Of a stretch of DNA of 64,000 nucleotides, positions 20,440 to 31,348 are shown piece after piece. The translations under genes and the position numbers were made by a program. Source of the stretch: Aquilaria yunnanensis (lineage: Eukaryota; Streptophyta; Magnoliopsida; Malvales; Thymelaeaceae); contig CM077599.1 of assembly GCA_039654915.1 (NCBI GenBank), positions 65,090,501 to 65,154,500 on the forward strand. The letters are read 5' to 3'. Below the pieces are notes generated by a model that was not told the origin of the DNA, ran no database searches, and saw only the letters and a program-made list of their open reading frames with translations. Every line of letters starts with the position of its first letter. The first letter of the stretch is position 1.

Positions 20440-20840
20440 TTCCAGCTCAAAATCTTCACTTTCAATTACCAATCACATCGGGCCTAGCAACTTGGACTCG
20501 ACCAACTGTTGGACCTTGAGTTTCAATATGACAGAATTTTCAGTTGAATGTCCAATTGAACCTTTTTGATAATCATATTTGGCATTTGGGTCATTCCAAC
20601 TTGGAAGATGAGGCTACTTGGTCTTTGCTACCGTTGATATAGGTGATAGCAGAATGCTTTCTTCAGCCAAAACTGTGATTAACTTTCTGTCAATAATGAA
20701 TTTCATTTTTTGGTGTAATGAGGAGGGAATTGCTCCGGCCATATTTTTTATCTTGGACTCTATATCTATGAGACGTCCTTCGGTTTGTTCTACCATTAGT
20801 CTTGTTTGGAGCCGAGTTGGATATCGGTGTTGAGGTCCAA
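20440..20840 (-). pseudogene. Gag-like relic of a Ty3/Tat-type element
   Basis: One minus-strand frame reads through several stops. It gives a hydrophilic helix-like part (starting MVEQTEGRLIDIESKI near 20796), a TAG at 20614-20616, then a stretch with DPNAKYDYQKGSIGHSTEN and LKLKVQQLVESKLLG. That resembles the PNA-CDYH-GA-GHSTENC-LK-KVQ segment common in Gag of plant Tat elements. The zinc ligands are gone: C to Y, H to Q and the last C to S. A further in-frame TGA lies near 20480. It is therefore dead, and it supports Ty3/Tat ancestry and the minus orientation of the element. Confidence 0.75.
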
Positions 20841-20869
20841 TTTTACCTTTTTAAAGTGAGATTCATTTT

Positions 20870-21050
20870 ACTAGATTTTACATGTATATGATTGATGCAA
20901 TGGATGCATGCCATATAAAGTGAGATTATGTTTTTATCAGACTTTATATGCACGTGATTGATGTAATGGTTGTATGCAATGAGATTATGCTTTTATCAGA
21001 CTTTATATGCACGTGATTAATGTAATGCATGCATGCAATGAGTGAGTTTG
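20870..21050. repeat. Three 60-70-bp tandem units in the leader
   Basis: The phrase CAGACTTTATATGCACGTGATT and relatives, followed by ATGTAATG-ATGCATGCAATGAG, recurs about three times with small changes. It lies between the primer-binding site and the gag relic, where Tat-type elements have a long leader. Confidence 0.6.
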
Positions 21051-21736
21051 CTTATCCATTATCGTGGAACTTAAAAACTTTTAGTTGTCATTATAAAGAC
21101 CAAAAAGTTAGCATAATTTGATGCGTGGTTTTGATGCATGAAGAATAATTGCACAAGAAAGATAAGGTTATTAATAAGTTAAATAGCGATTAACAACTCA
21201 TGAAGTATTATGGATAAATAAGTTAAAACCATACGAAGAAAAGTGTAGCATAACAAGGATATGCTTATGGTGTTGGTAAAAATGGTAGAAATTCTATGGT
21301 CAGTTCTATGGTTAAGTGGGGAGTTCTATATTCATAAGGTGGCTTATCAAAAAGGCAAGGGATAGTTCCCGAATCCCGTCACTAAATTATAGTGACAGCC
21401 CGATTCCTTACCCTCTAGGGTTTATGTAAGGAATGGATTAATTCGAGTCGTAGCTTTTCGTGGGCCCATGCAGAGACTAACCGTCTCAGGAGGCAATACA
21501 CTACTTTGCTACTTTGAAACCGGTGAAGGCTTGGAGACCATGGCCTCACAAGGACAACAACACCAATTCCGCTTAGAAAGAATTGTGTTCGATTTGAGGA
21601 AGCTCGGATATAGGGCTTCATTTTGTGAATGCATTATGCATGTTTAGAATAAGTAAATATAACATATAAATCCACATAAAAATAAACAAAACAGAACAAA
21701 ATAAATCAACTTTTAGGCTTGACTCACTAACCAGGG

Positions 21737-21754
21737 TCCCCAGTGGAGTCGCCA
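21737..21754 (-). other. Primer-binding site, tRNA-Arg-like
   Basis: On the minus strand TGGCGACTCCACTGGGGA lies 3 nt inside the LTR end. A primer site must start with TGG, the complement of the tRNA 3' CCA. From memory this resembles the tRNA-Arg-type site of plant Tat/Ogre elements. Tests would be to compare it with the 3' ends of plant tRNAs. Confidence 0.75.
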
Positions 21755-21757
21755 AGC

Positions 21758-24700
21758 TGTGGCAACGTCGGGCTTTCGGGAGTCGCCACCAATCAGTTTT
21801 CTTAGGTCGATTGGTCACCTTATAATTGATCTGCGAGAGTTCGGGGATCGGGAGTACGGTTACGCTAAAACAACTTTGTTATAGCGCCCAAAATTGGCAC
21901 CTTAGTTGATTTTAATTTTGTTTTGCTTTTGCTTTTAGAAAATATTCAGTTAATTTTCAAACTAGAAATTTTAACTGAATTAATCGGATGCAGATTTTTA
22001 AATTAATTTATATAAAATTTGATACTTCCGAACCATGGACTCTGCCGAGTCATTTGGACACGGAAGATTTGATTCCGAACCATGGACTCTGCCGAGTCAT
22101 TTGGACACGGAATTTGGTGAAATTTTAAATAAATTAATCCATATTGTAAATATGGATTTTTACCTTTTTATTTAATTTAAAAAAAATTGTTGATACTTTC
22201 CAAACCGTAGATCCTACCGGATCATCCGGATATGGAATTTAATATCCAAGCCATGGATTCTAACTGAATCATTTGGACATGGATATGATCCGTCTTAGGA
22301 TTCGATATTTAATTTTATTTTATTTTTAATAATTTTTAGTTAATATCCAAGCCATGGATTCTAACCGAATCATTTGGACATGGAGTTTAATTTTTATATT
22401 TCCAAACCATAGATCCTATCGGACCACCTGTATATGGAACAAATAATCCATCTTAGGACGGATTTCCAAAAATTTAAATATTGTTTAATCAATAATTTGA
22501 TACAAATTAAATACATTACAAGAATTAAAATTTAACTATTCTAGAAAATAAATAAATATCCTAAATTACATCTTTAAGTGAATTTAACAATTAAATCTAA
22601 TACATGGTTAAATAATCAAAGAAAGAAAGAAAACAAAAAGAGAACAAAGAAATAAATCTGCTGTCAGGGACTGATCTGCAACCAAAAAGAAATAGTTAAT
22701 GGCTCATAGGAACAAAATAGAAAGTTGGATAACTAAGATGAAGTTATACCCAAAAGGAGCTGATTAATTGGGTGTCAATACTAAGCATTCAGAAAAATAG
22801 AATTAGCAGACTATATCAAAAGGCATAAGTAGATCTACAACATATACATTACACCAGTAAGACCATAGTATCAGAACCGAAGTGGGAGATAAACCTTCCA
22901 GTTGCATATCTGTTGCCCAGAATTTCAAATCGACCTATCTTCATTCACAAATCTATATAAAAAACATCGAGTTATCCAAACCATTATATAAAACTATATA
23001 TATACGTAACTTAGGCAAATACATGAATTCACAAATGCAATATCAACTTGTGGTTGACAGCACATAAATTATAAGAAGAAAAAAAAAATATGCAAGTTAG
23101 CCCATCAGATAAGACTTCAGGTAGAATCACAGATAAGTACTCTTTGCTCCAGAAATTAGATAAAAATCATTTATAAGTGCAAATGGAAGTCCATGAAGAA
23201 CTGGTACTGACACTAGACATCCATATGAACATTTATTAAATTCACCAAATTCAAACATGCAACACACAAATTACTATAAATTTCGAAATCAAGGACTCCT
23301 GTTAAACTTAAAGAACCAATTGTGAGACAAACTAGTCTCCACTTCAATGATTATATAAAATAAAAGAAACATCCAATTTACGTTTTTGTAAAAATAGAAA
23401 TAGACTAGACACAAATGGCTATTAGCACAAGAAATGACATCCCTAGATACAGAGCATACAATTTATCATAGATTTTATAACAAGCAACAAAGACAAGCCT
23501 ACTGGTGCCTATTCCATATTCAATGGAGTTCAGTAAAAATGCATATAAATTCAACCACAACTCAAAATCCAATCATATAGAATTCTGTGTAAACTAGACT
23601 CATAGGGATATTACCATAAAAAAAAAAAAATAATGGTTTGTCCAGCAACAAAACACATAATTTATGGTGCAATTTCAAAGTCCACGGATTAATAGAACTA
23701 ACAGCAAACTCACGGGTTGAGACACTTGTACCTTTTTACCTCATTGTAATCTAGCTCGTATATCAGTCCATGGACAGCAGCGTAGGCGTGTAGATGGTCC
23801 ATATTACTACACAAGTATGTATGTTTTACAGCAATATAATTATTTATTTATTTTATAGAATTCTGTGTCACTCAAGTTTATAAAGAGAGATATATATTTT
23901 TTTTATATCAATGCTGATAGCATTCCGGTCAGGCATTAAAACCATATAAAAATAATTCCGATTATTAGAGGGTCGAAACAAACCAAAGGTTAAACAAAGA
24001 AAGGACAAACAATAAATATAAACAAAAAGACTTGCTGTCCATGCTTAATCTGCAAAGAAAACAACGTTAGTGACTTGGATGGATAAAATAAGGAAGATCA
24101 AGGACTAAACAAGGGTTTACCCAAAATTTTTAAAGTTTTGACTTGGTCAAAACGAGAAACGCGTCACAGCAGCAGGGGAGGCTGGGCTGGGCGTGGCGGA
24201 GAGGTCGGGCGAGCTAGGGGCGCATCAGGGGAGGAGGTGAACGGCGAGAGCGGCAGCAGAGTGGGCTAGGCAGAGCGCGAGGCGCGAGCACGGTAGAGGA
24301 GGGACGGCTATGTCACGGCGGAGGGGCACCTGGTGGGTGACGCGGTGGAGCCGTAAACGGTGGGAGCAAGGCGGAGGGAGCTGGAGCGATGCGATGCGGG
24401 GGGATCACGGCGGAGGGACGCGGCCAGCAGGGATAGGCGACGCAGCGTGGAGGGAGAGGAGGAGGCGGCGACGGCAGCAAAGGCAGGAGACGACGGGGAG
24501 GAGACAGGCGGCTGCGAGGCTGGTGGCGAGCGGCTGGAGCAGAGGAGCGTGGAGGCGCGCGGCTGACGAAGGGCGACGGCAGGAGGAGGAGCCGGCCCAG
24601 TGAGAGAGAGAGAGGGAGAAACAGAGAGGGAGAAGGAGAGAGGAGAGCGAAGGAGAGAGAGAGAGTTCGCGAGAAGAGAGAGAGAGAAGGAGAAACAGAG

Positions 24701-25159
24701 AGGGAGAAGGAGAGAGGAGAGCAAAGGAGAGAGAGAGAGTTCGCGAGAGAAGTGAGAGAGGGAGAGGGAAAAGAAGAGAAAGGGAAGAGAAGTGAGAGAG
24801 GGTCAGAGATCAGATGTGTGTGTGAGCTGTGTGTGTGTGTCTGCCGAGTGAGAGAGAGAGAAGTTGTTTTAATAGAAAGGGAAGAAGAATCGAGAAGGGA
24901 GCAGGTGAAGAAATTTGTGCCCGGGGAGCGTCTGTCGGCCACTTTTAATTTTTTTTTTTTCATTAATTAATTTTATTTTAATTTTAATTAATTTAATTAA
25001 TTTTTAATTAATAATAATAATTTTTTTTATATAAAAAAAAAAACAAAAAAAGATGTCCGTAAAACAATATTTTATATCTTTTAATTAATTAATTGATTTT
25101 TTTATTTTTTTTATTTAAAAAAAAAATTTCAACTGGTCGGACGAAATTGGGTGTCAACA
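21758..25159 (-). repeat. 5' LTR of the giant retrotransposon (minus-strand sense)
   Basis: On the minus strand it begins TGTTGACACCCAATTTCG and ends in TTGCCACA. It differs from the partner LTR by roughly 20-30 substitutions and a few homopolymer-length changes by eye, plus one small cluster near 23858 (against 6350). This is about 99% identity, indicating recent insertion. Contents in plus order: a hairpin-repeat block near 22029-22440, about 1.7 kb of AT-rich sequence, a GC-rich block (about 24170-24600) and a GA-rich block (24600-24870). A TATA-like TATTAAAA on the minus strand near 24866-24873 precedes the TC-rich stretch and could be its promoter. Confidence 0.93.
22027..22438. repeat. 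Hairpin-repeat block, second LTR copy
   Basis: Same six-copy block as at 4519-4930, shifted by 17,508 bp. It differs by a few bases, for example an ACC to ACT change in the loop of the fourth copy. Confidence 0.8.
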
Positions 25160-25164
25160 ACTCG

Positions 25165-26479
25165 TTAACTTAGTCAACTTGCAGTTAACTTTGTTAGATT
25201 CTAACGCGTAGTAACCTAATTGTAAACATTTAAACTCTTAGTCGCTAAATGAAAAAACTACGTAACTTAAATAACTTAATAAGCGTTAAGCACAAACTTA
25301 TTAGAAATTTTAAAATTAGAAATTAAAAATTAATCCAAATATAGAGAAGTTTGGAAAAAATGGTCACTAAAAAATAAAAGGCCAATAATGCTACATTATT
25401 TTCAATTCCAAGAAAAAATTAATTAATTTTAATTTTTTTAGAATCAATATCATTTAAAAATCGGCATTCTATTTAACTAATAATCAATATTTAAAGCATT
25501 TTTTTTTTTGTAAAGTAACTAATTTGTATGATTTCTTTATAAACAAATTAATTCACTAATCAATTAATTTTTGTTGAGAAATATATTTTGGTATTAGCAT
25601 CCAGGTATTAAATAATCACCAAAAAAGTTAATACTAGAAAAAAACTTTAAATCTCCAATCCTCCCGATCAACAATCCATCCCCCATCAACTCCATTTCTC
25701 CTCACCCTCATCTGGAAGGGGTAGGTATGGGCCGCGGACGGCGTATGGTGGAAGGAGAGTGAGAAAGCAAGGGAAGAGGAAGAGAGCACGGAGGCCGGAA
25801 AGGTCGTGTCGACAAGGATGCAGCTAGGGTGGAGGCTGAAAAAGGCGAGGCGGCAAAGGCTTTGCAAGATCGGAGGGCAGAGATGAGGCTGGAGAAGTCG
25901 AAGATTTTGGTGACATCGGTGCCCGTGGATCGAGGAGGGGTTCATCGAGACAAAGTATGGGTTCATCTCTGTTGAAACGGATTCTCCTGTTTTGGTTCGA
26001 TTTCACCACCCGTGATGGTAGCAATCTCCAGTGGGGGTGGAAGGCAGTGGGCTCCACTCTTTGTCGTTCGGATGACCCTTGATCTTTGATTTCATCGTTC
26101 GGCCACCATGTCCAGGCTCTTCGTTGTTCGCCCATCTCGTCGTTCACTCAGATTCGAACAAGCCTTCATTTAGATTTTTGTTGGATTTGTTTGGATTTTT
26201 GTTGGACTGATTCATTGATCTTTTGTTTGGATTCGCTTGGAGCGGAGATGAAGTGGCGGAAGAGAAGAGCGGAACAATGGTGACGGCGGCGCGATGGTAT
26301 TTAGGGTTGTGGGGATGGTAGTGAAAAACTAAGGACTGAATTTAGATTATTAGATGGTAAAGTATAAGGTATGAAAGAGACAAACTAAGAAGTTTGGTGA
26401 CTAAAAAAGCAATTTTGCTGGTTAGACAACTAACATATTTATGATATAAGGGCAAAGCACCCAGCGGTCCATAGTCAAG
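25165..26479. other. Intergenic sequence with a GC-rich block, no recognised gene
   Basis: 25165-25640 is AT-rich. 25660-26290 is GC-richer, with overlapping open frames on both strands (for example 25634-25966 and 25824-26147, minus) that resemble no protein I know. It could be a captured gene or promoter fragment inside a transposon. Confidence 0.4.
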
Positions 26480-27426
26480 TAGGGGTGAGCATGGATTGGG
26501 TAAACCCGAAACTGAAACCGAACCAAGCCCATTGGGTTAGGTAAAAATTGATCATGGTTCTCGGGTTGGTTCCATATATAGGAGAACCGATGGTTTTTGG
26601 GTTGGTTCTGGTTCCATATAGAACCAACCCGACGTGAAACCGAACCCTATATATTTATATATATATAATACAAATTATAGTATTACTAACATATCTATAC
26701 ACACAAACACACATTTCTTTGAAGTATTATGATGGTTATTTTGTATTTTTATATTAAACTCTTAAACTGATGTTCCAAATTAAAATAGTATGGAAGTTGT
26801 GGAATCATTTACGAAATTTCTCCATATTCACTTAAATCACTTTGCTTCGTAGACCCACCACTCCTAAGTCATTTTGCTTTCGATCTTTTATTCCAGACTA
26901 CTCTTTACAACACAATTATGATATTTTTTTCATTTGAGTCATACAAAATTAAAAATTTATGACATCGACATATTTTAGGTTTTTGATATTGAAGAAGATA
27001 GTCTTAAAGGCTCAGTTTTCCATATTGAATGTCATACCAATATTGGAATTACTGGAATAAAGTAAACTAGTTGAAATAAAAGATGCTCCACAAGTAACTC
27101 TTTTGAACCATTTTTGTAAGAATAACATTTTAAACTCTTTTGAATGTATCTAAGTACGTATATTTAAATATTAATTTAATTATATATTATGTTGAATATG
27201 TCATAAAACTGATTATGGATGTAGATTTATTGAATTTTGGTGTTGTTATAGGTATATGGTATAAACCGAAAACCCGAAAACTAGAACCGAAAAACCTAGA
27301 ATCATGGTTATGGTTCTGTTCGGTTCTCGGTTCTGGGTTGGGTAGAAAAATTTTGGAATCGAGACCATTTTGGGTTTGTTCGGTTCCACCATAAAACCGA
27401 ACCAACCCGACCCATGCTCACCCCTA
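26480..27426. mobile_element. Non-autonomous hAT-type element
   Basis: Termini TAGGGGTGAGCATGG and CCATGCTCACCCCTA form a perfect 15-bp inverted repeat. The 8-bp duplication TAGTCAAG (26472-26479, 27427-27434) is perfect. Both ends carry GGTT/AACC-type subterminal repeats (GAACCGA, GGTTCGG). At 947 bp it has no transposase. Confidence 0.93.
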
Positions 27427-27995
27427 TAGTCAAGTGACTGAGTTCCATCACGCCAAAATCCAGGGTCTTCTGTGAGCTAGTCGACAAAGTCCAAGGGAGT
27501 AAAATGCATTTTGGCCTAAATTAAAAAGAAAAAAAAAAAAATGGACAATTATACATTCACCTAAAAGTTTTTGAAACTTGATTTCAATACCAAAATCTGT
27601 ACCAGCAACACCAAGCTGGCAACTTCTAATATGATGTTCTTTTGCGCTGTAACAAGATTTCATGTACTAAAACTCATCAAAAACAGATTCATTGCAATTA
27701 ACAAGAATAAATGAATAAGGTGAGCCTTAGACTGTTGACAAATTTAGCAGCACTGAAGGAAAAATGATTTAAGGAAAAAAAGAAAAAAACACAGCTAGTC
27801 CTATTCTGATGGCCTCCCTCAGACATGCCCCCTGCCTAATCATGCTCCTCCCTCTAAGAATGTCATCCTCTAAGCTCCTACTTATTGTTCAATGTACACA
27901 CCAAAAAGGAATAGAAGAGAAAGGGACAAGATCAAATATTAAACAGACTAATACAAGACTTCCCCGTTAAAGATGAACTGCCATAACTCGACATA

Positions 27996-29813
27996 TCAAG
28001 CTAGATTGCAAGTTGCAGGAGGCAAGAGAGTCCCCGGGAATCCGATATGTGGCTGCAGCTTACTCTTCTTCCGCAGTTCGATCACTTTCTTGTGAGAATT
28101 GGAGTGAATAGACGGAATGAATGTAGGGCTTGCCGCAGGACGGTACTCGGGAAGCAGGCGGCCGGACCTATAGCGCACACCACATGCGTTGCAGAGAGTC
28201 TTTGGCCCCATTGGTCCCTCCCTCCATTGAGGAGTTTTTGTGACCCCGCAGTGCATACATTTTCTGACTGCAACTTGCTGTTCCGAGGTGGATTCTATGC
28301 TCTCATCTCCACTTGGTGACAGAGTCGGGTGCCATTTCTTTTTCTGCTTCTTATTGGCAGGCTTCTCGGCATAGTTATCGGATTCTACTTCAGAGGCACC
28401 GAAAGAACAAGATTCTCTGGAAGCAGAAGAACTGGAATGTATGGGTGGGAGCAAAAACTGCAAGTTCAGTGCTGATGCTGGTCGACGCTTGTTGCTTCGA
28501 GCACGCTTCTTCACAGGAAAGTTAAGCATTGAGTACGAGGGTGTTGGATTTTCAGCTGAGCAAGAGCTGCTACTTTCAAGCACAGATACTGGGCTCGAGG
28601 TCTGAAACAGCCCTGGATATTTGACATCCACATTGTTACCAGGGAGAAGAATGCTTCTGCTGGAGGAGGCTTCATTGACACTGGTGCGCAGGTTTAGCTG
28701 AGAAGCTTGGTCAGGCTGAACAAAAGGGATGATTAGATTTGAGATATTTGAATATGAAAATAGTGGTTCAATATATTGGGTAGAACAAGATCAAATCAAC
28801 AGGTTTAGCAGTATAAGAGAGGCTTACGCTCTTGGAACCCAGACCTACTAATCTGTAATGAGGTTTCGCAAAAAGTCAGGATACATTATTAGGAAAGCAA
28901 AAGCAGCAATGAGCAGGTTTAGACAATGATGCAGACTTTTTCTCAATGAGAAAAAGTAAACAACAGCCCAGAAGCTTATGCAATGTAAATATCTATGTCA
29001 CATAGAGCTTGAACATTCCCTGAACTGAGTTTCATCAATTAGTATCATTAATAAAACTGATAGCAAGAATCCACAGTACAGAAGGAGCCTAAACAAGCAA
29101 AAACAAATTCTCGTCTTGCATATCGGCCCTACTATCAGAAAAGACAACAGTATTTTTTATTGCAATGTAAACAATTATTGCTATCAGAAAAGACAAATTT
29201 AGGTCATGTTTCCTTGATAATGGTGCTTTGCAAGCAATGACTCCCAAAGAAGAACTTAGGCCACGTTTGCCTAATTGCATTGCAATGCAATTCATAGAAT
29301 TGCGGTTCCTTGGTATTTTGTTAAGGAAAAAAAAGGAACCACCATGGAGGAATTGCAGTAAAATTGTAATGCAATCAACTAAACATGGTTTTATTCGCTT
29401 CTTGGCTCAAATTCAGAAAGAAAGCAGTTGGACCAAAAGAATACTACTCTTTATAGAACTCCAATAGACAAGAACCAGTAACTTTCTTGGGCTAAAGAAA
29501 GCTTGAAACATGAAGCGGGCTAGTAGAGAGTAGCAAAAAGTGAAAGAAAACTCACAGATAAAGAGACCCTTTTGTCTGAATCATCACTGAGACAGCCTCC
29601 ATGAAGCAAACTTGAGGAGAAGCCCGCCAACACATTGGTGGGCGGTGGCGGAGGTGGCGGCTCGAGGATGTGGAAACCAGCATCCCACTCTTCTCCGCTC
29701 ACATTGTTGGGCTCCAAATCTTCCAAGGGGAAATCAAAACACTTAATGGCATCGTTGAAGATATCATCCGAGACACTGTTGAATATTTCCTCCAACGACC
29801 ACGAATCGTTCAT
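27996..29813 (-). CDS. GATA zinc-finger transcription factor (two exons)
   Basis: Predicted 325-residue nuclear DNA-binding protein of the plant subfamily with one class-IV finger. Exon 1 is 29813-29556 (86 codons from [11 protein letters not shown], with [11 protein letters not shown]). The donor GTGAGT lies at 29555-29550. The 840-bp intron ends in TTGTTCAG, and exon 2 is 28715-27996 (239 codons plus stop). Both splice sites are phase 0. The finger is CX2CX18CX2C at about residues 239-264 ([12 protein letters not shown]...LCNACG), followed by the conserved basic tail and [11 protein letters not shown]. Basic stretches [10 protein letters not shown] and KKQKKK are likely nuclear signals. Family members bind WGATAR sites and act in light, growth and metabolic regulation. 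A further 5' UTR exon is possible near 30520-30590, and a (GA)n tract lies at 30622-30650. A tandem paralogue follows upstream at 33778-35609. Confidence 0.9.
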
Positions 29814-30621
29814 ATTTTTATTTAAAGTTCTTCGTTCTATTATCACAAAAAATGGAAAAAAAAAAGACAGAATAAAAAGAGCAAGTTAATATAAGCAGGA
29901 AAACATTCTGGTGAAAATAGAGAAACAAATCCTGGTAATTAACACGTAAAATTAGAAGCAGCTATCCAATTGGATTCGGATTAATACGAAATTAACTTAT
30001 CCAACCAAGAATATTCTCTTCCTATTTCTTTTCATTTACGAAGAAAATCTCAGCTAATGAAGGAGTCTAGAATCTTTAGAATATCTCTCGCGTTTCTATT
30101 TATATGAAACTGAAACGTGATTACGAATTGCACCAGAAGGTGTCCTTTTCGGTGTTTGGCGAATCAGCTCCGTCGTCGTTTTACGATCGAGTTCGATTCG
30201 ATGTAGACCGCTAATTTTGAAATTTAAAATTTTTTAAAATTTGAATTTCGCTTCACCAATCAGAAACTTTGTGCTCAGAAAAAAATAAGTAAATAACTCA
30301 AAAAATCAGTAGAATTTCTCAAAAATTTTCCAGCATTTTCTCCGCAGAAACAACAGGCAAGCAGGAAGCGAAACCGAAGCTGCGAAGCAGAAATGCAGAA
30401 ATGTACAGAAACATAACAAAACAGAACCAAATCAAAGACGACAACAAAGAAAAACGATGAACCTCTGCAAATGAAGCTACAATCAGAAACACCGACACAA
30501 CCAAGAAGAAGATTGACCTTTTCCCGAGAGAACAGCTTCGAAGAGCTTCAGTTGGTCGAGCGAGGAACAGCCATTGTTGCTGAAGACTTGAAGTAGAGAA
30601 CGGTAGAGAGAGAAAGAGATG

Positions 30622-30650
30622 AAGAGAGAGAGAGAGAGAGAGAGAAAGAG
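30622..30650. repeat. (GA)n microsatellite upstream of the first GATA gene
   Basis: A run of GA dinucleotides (CT on the transcribed strand) in the presumed 5' leader or promoter. CT-rich tracts near start sites are common in plants. Confidence 0.6.
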
Positions 30651-30868
30651 TTTTGAATCTGCGTCTTGTTCTGGTCTGGTGGGAGTTGAGGTTGAGGAAG
30701 GTCTGAGATTGGGAATTTAGGGATTTTGTTTGAGATTAGAAAAGAAAGAGGTAAAGGAGTGCGGTGGGGAGTGGTAAAAGTTAATGTGAGGTTGCCGCAC
30801 ATGGAACTTTCCTGTGACCCTTTCCCTTTTAATCACTGCTCATCTCATCTGCCATATAAAAACTTAAG

Positions 30869-31348
30869 GGTCAACTGCTATTATTGTCCTTCAACTATAT
30901 GCATTCGTGCTTCTTGAACCTTAAACTATAAATTGTTACTCTTTTGTCCTTCGGTCCTTACCTGCAATAGGACTCTCTCAAGTTTGAAACTCACTTGTTG
31001 ATGATTATCACAGTTTTCATCCCAGAGAATAACTTTATTTCAGCCAAAACCAACAGTCTCAGCTCTGTCAATTCTAAGGTACAAAAGAAAACCATAATAA
31101 AAAAATATAATACGTTGGTGTTAACTTGAAAGTTTAGTGCAATATTACAATAGCTAGTATTAGATGAAATGGAGTCGCTGCCCTTAAAACAAGTCGAGTA
31201 GGATACTCATACAGAATCAGAAATTAAATTAAATTGTGTCCTAAATTGCAACCTTTTAAAAGTTAAAGGATAATGAAGCAAATTTGTATACTTTGAGGAC
31301 CATATAGCAATAACATGCGTAATTCAAGGGACAATTTGTGCCACTACC
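30869..31348. mobile_element. Possible long-TIR (MULE-like) MITE
   Basis: The left end GGGTCAACTGCTATTATTGTCC and the minus-strand reading of the right end (GGGTAGTGGCACAAATTGTCC) share TTGTCC, GCAT and other blocks over about 60 bp. I found no clear target-site duplication, so the call is weak. There is no coding capacity. Confidence 0.35.

Larger units (their letters stand above)
4250..25159 (-). mobile_element. Giant gene-carrying LTR retrotransposon, lacking gag-pol
   Basis: Two direct repeats of 3394 and 3402 bp (4250-7643 and 21758-25159) match almost base for base. Each is bounded by TG...CA. The whole is flanked by the 5-bp duplication ACTCG at 4245-4249 and 25160-25164, the signature of LTR-retrotransposon integration. 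A primer-binding site on the minus strand next to the right LTR and a purine tract next to the left LTR show that the element reads right to left. The internal 14.1 kb has only a gag-like relic. In minus-strand order it holds a repeat-rich leader, three tandem zinc-finger genes, a LOG-like gene and a 5.9-kb tandem array. The absence of pol makes it non-autonomous. Very large LTRs, a tRNA-Arg-like primer site and a repeat-rich 3' UTR suggest the Tat/Ogre branch of Ty3 elements. Structure is directly visible; the lineage is inferred. Confidence 0.95.

Noticed and set aside
4250..25159. The two 3.4-kb repeats as a simple segmental duplication
   Set aside because: TG...CA ends, a perfect 5-bp TSD, PBS and PPT at the exact inner borders show they are LTRs.
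30548..30802. 84-codon minus-strand ORF upstream of the first GATA gene
   Set aside because: It covers the TC-rich leader and is better explained as 5' UTR sequence.
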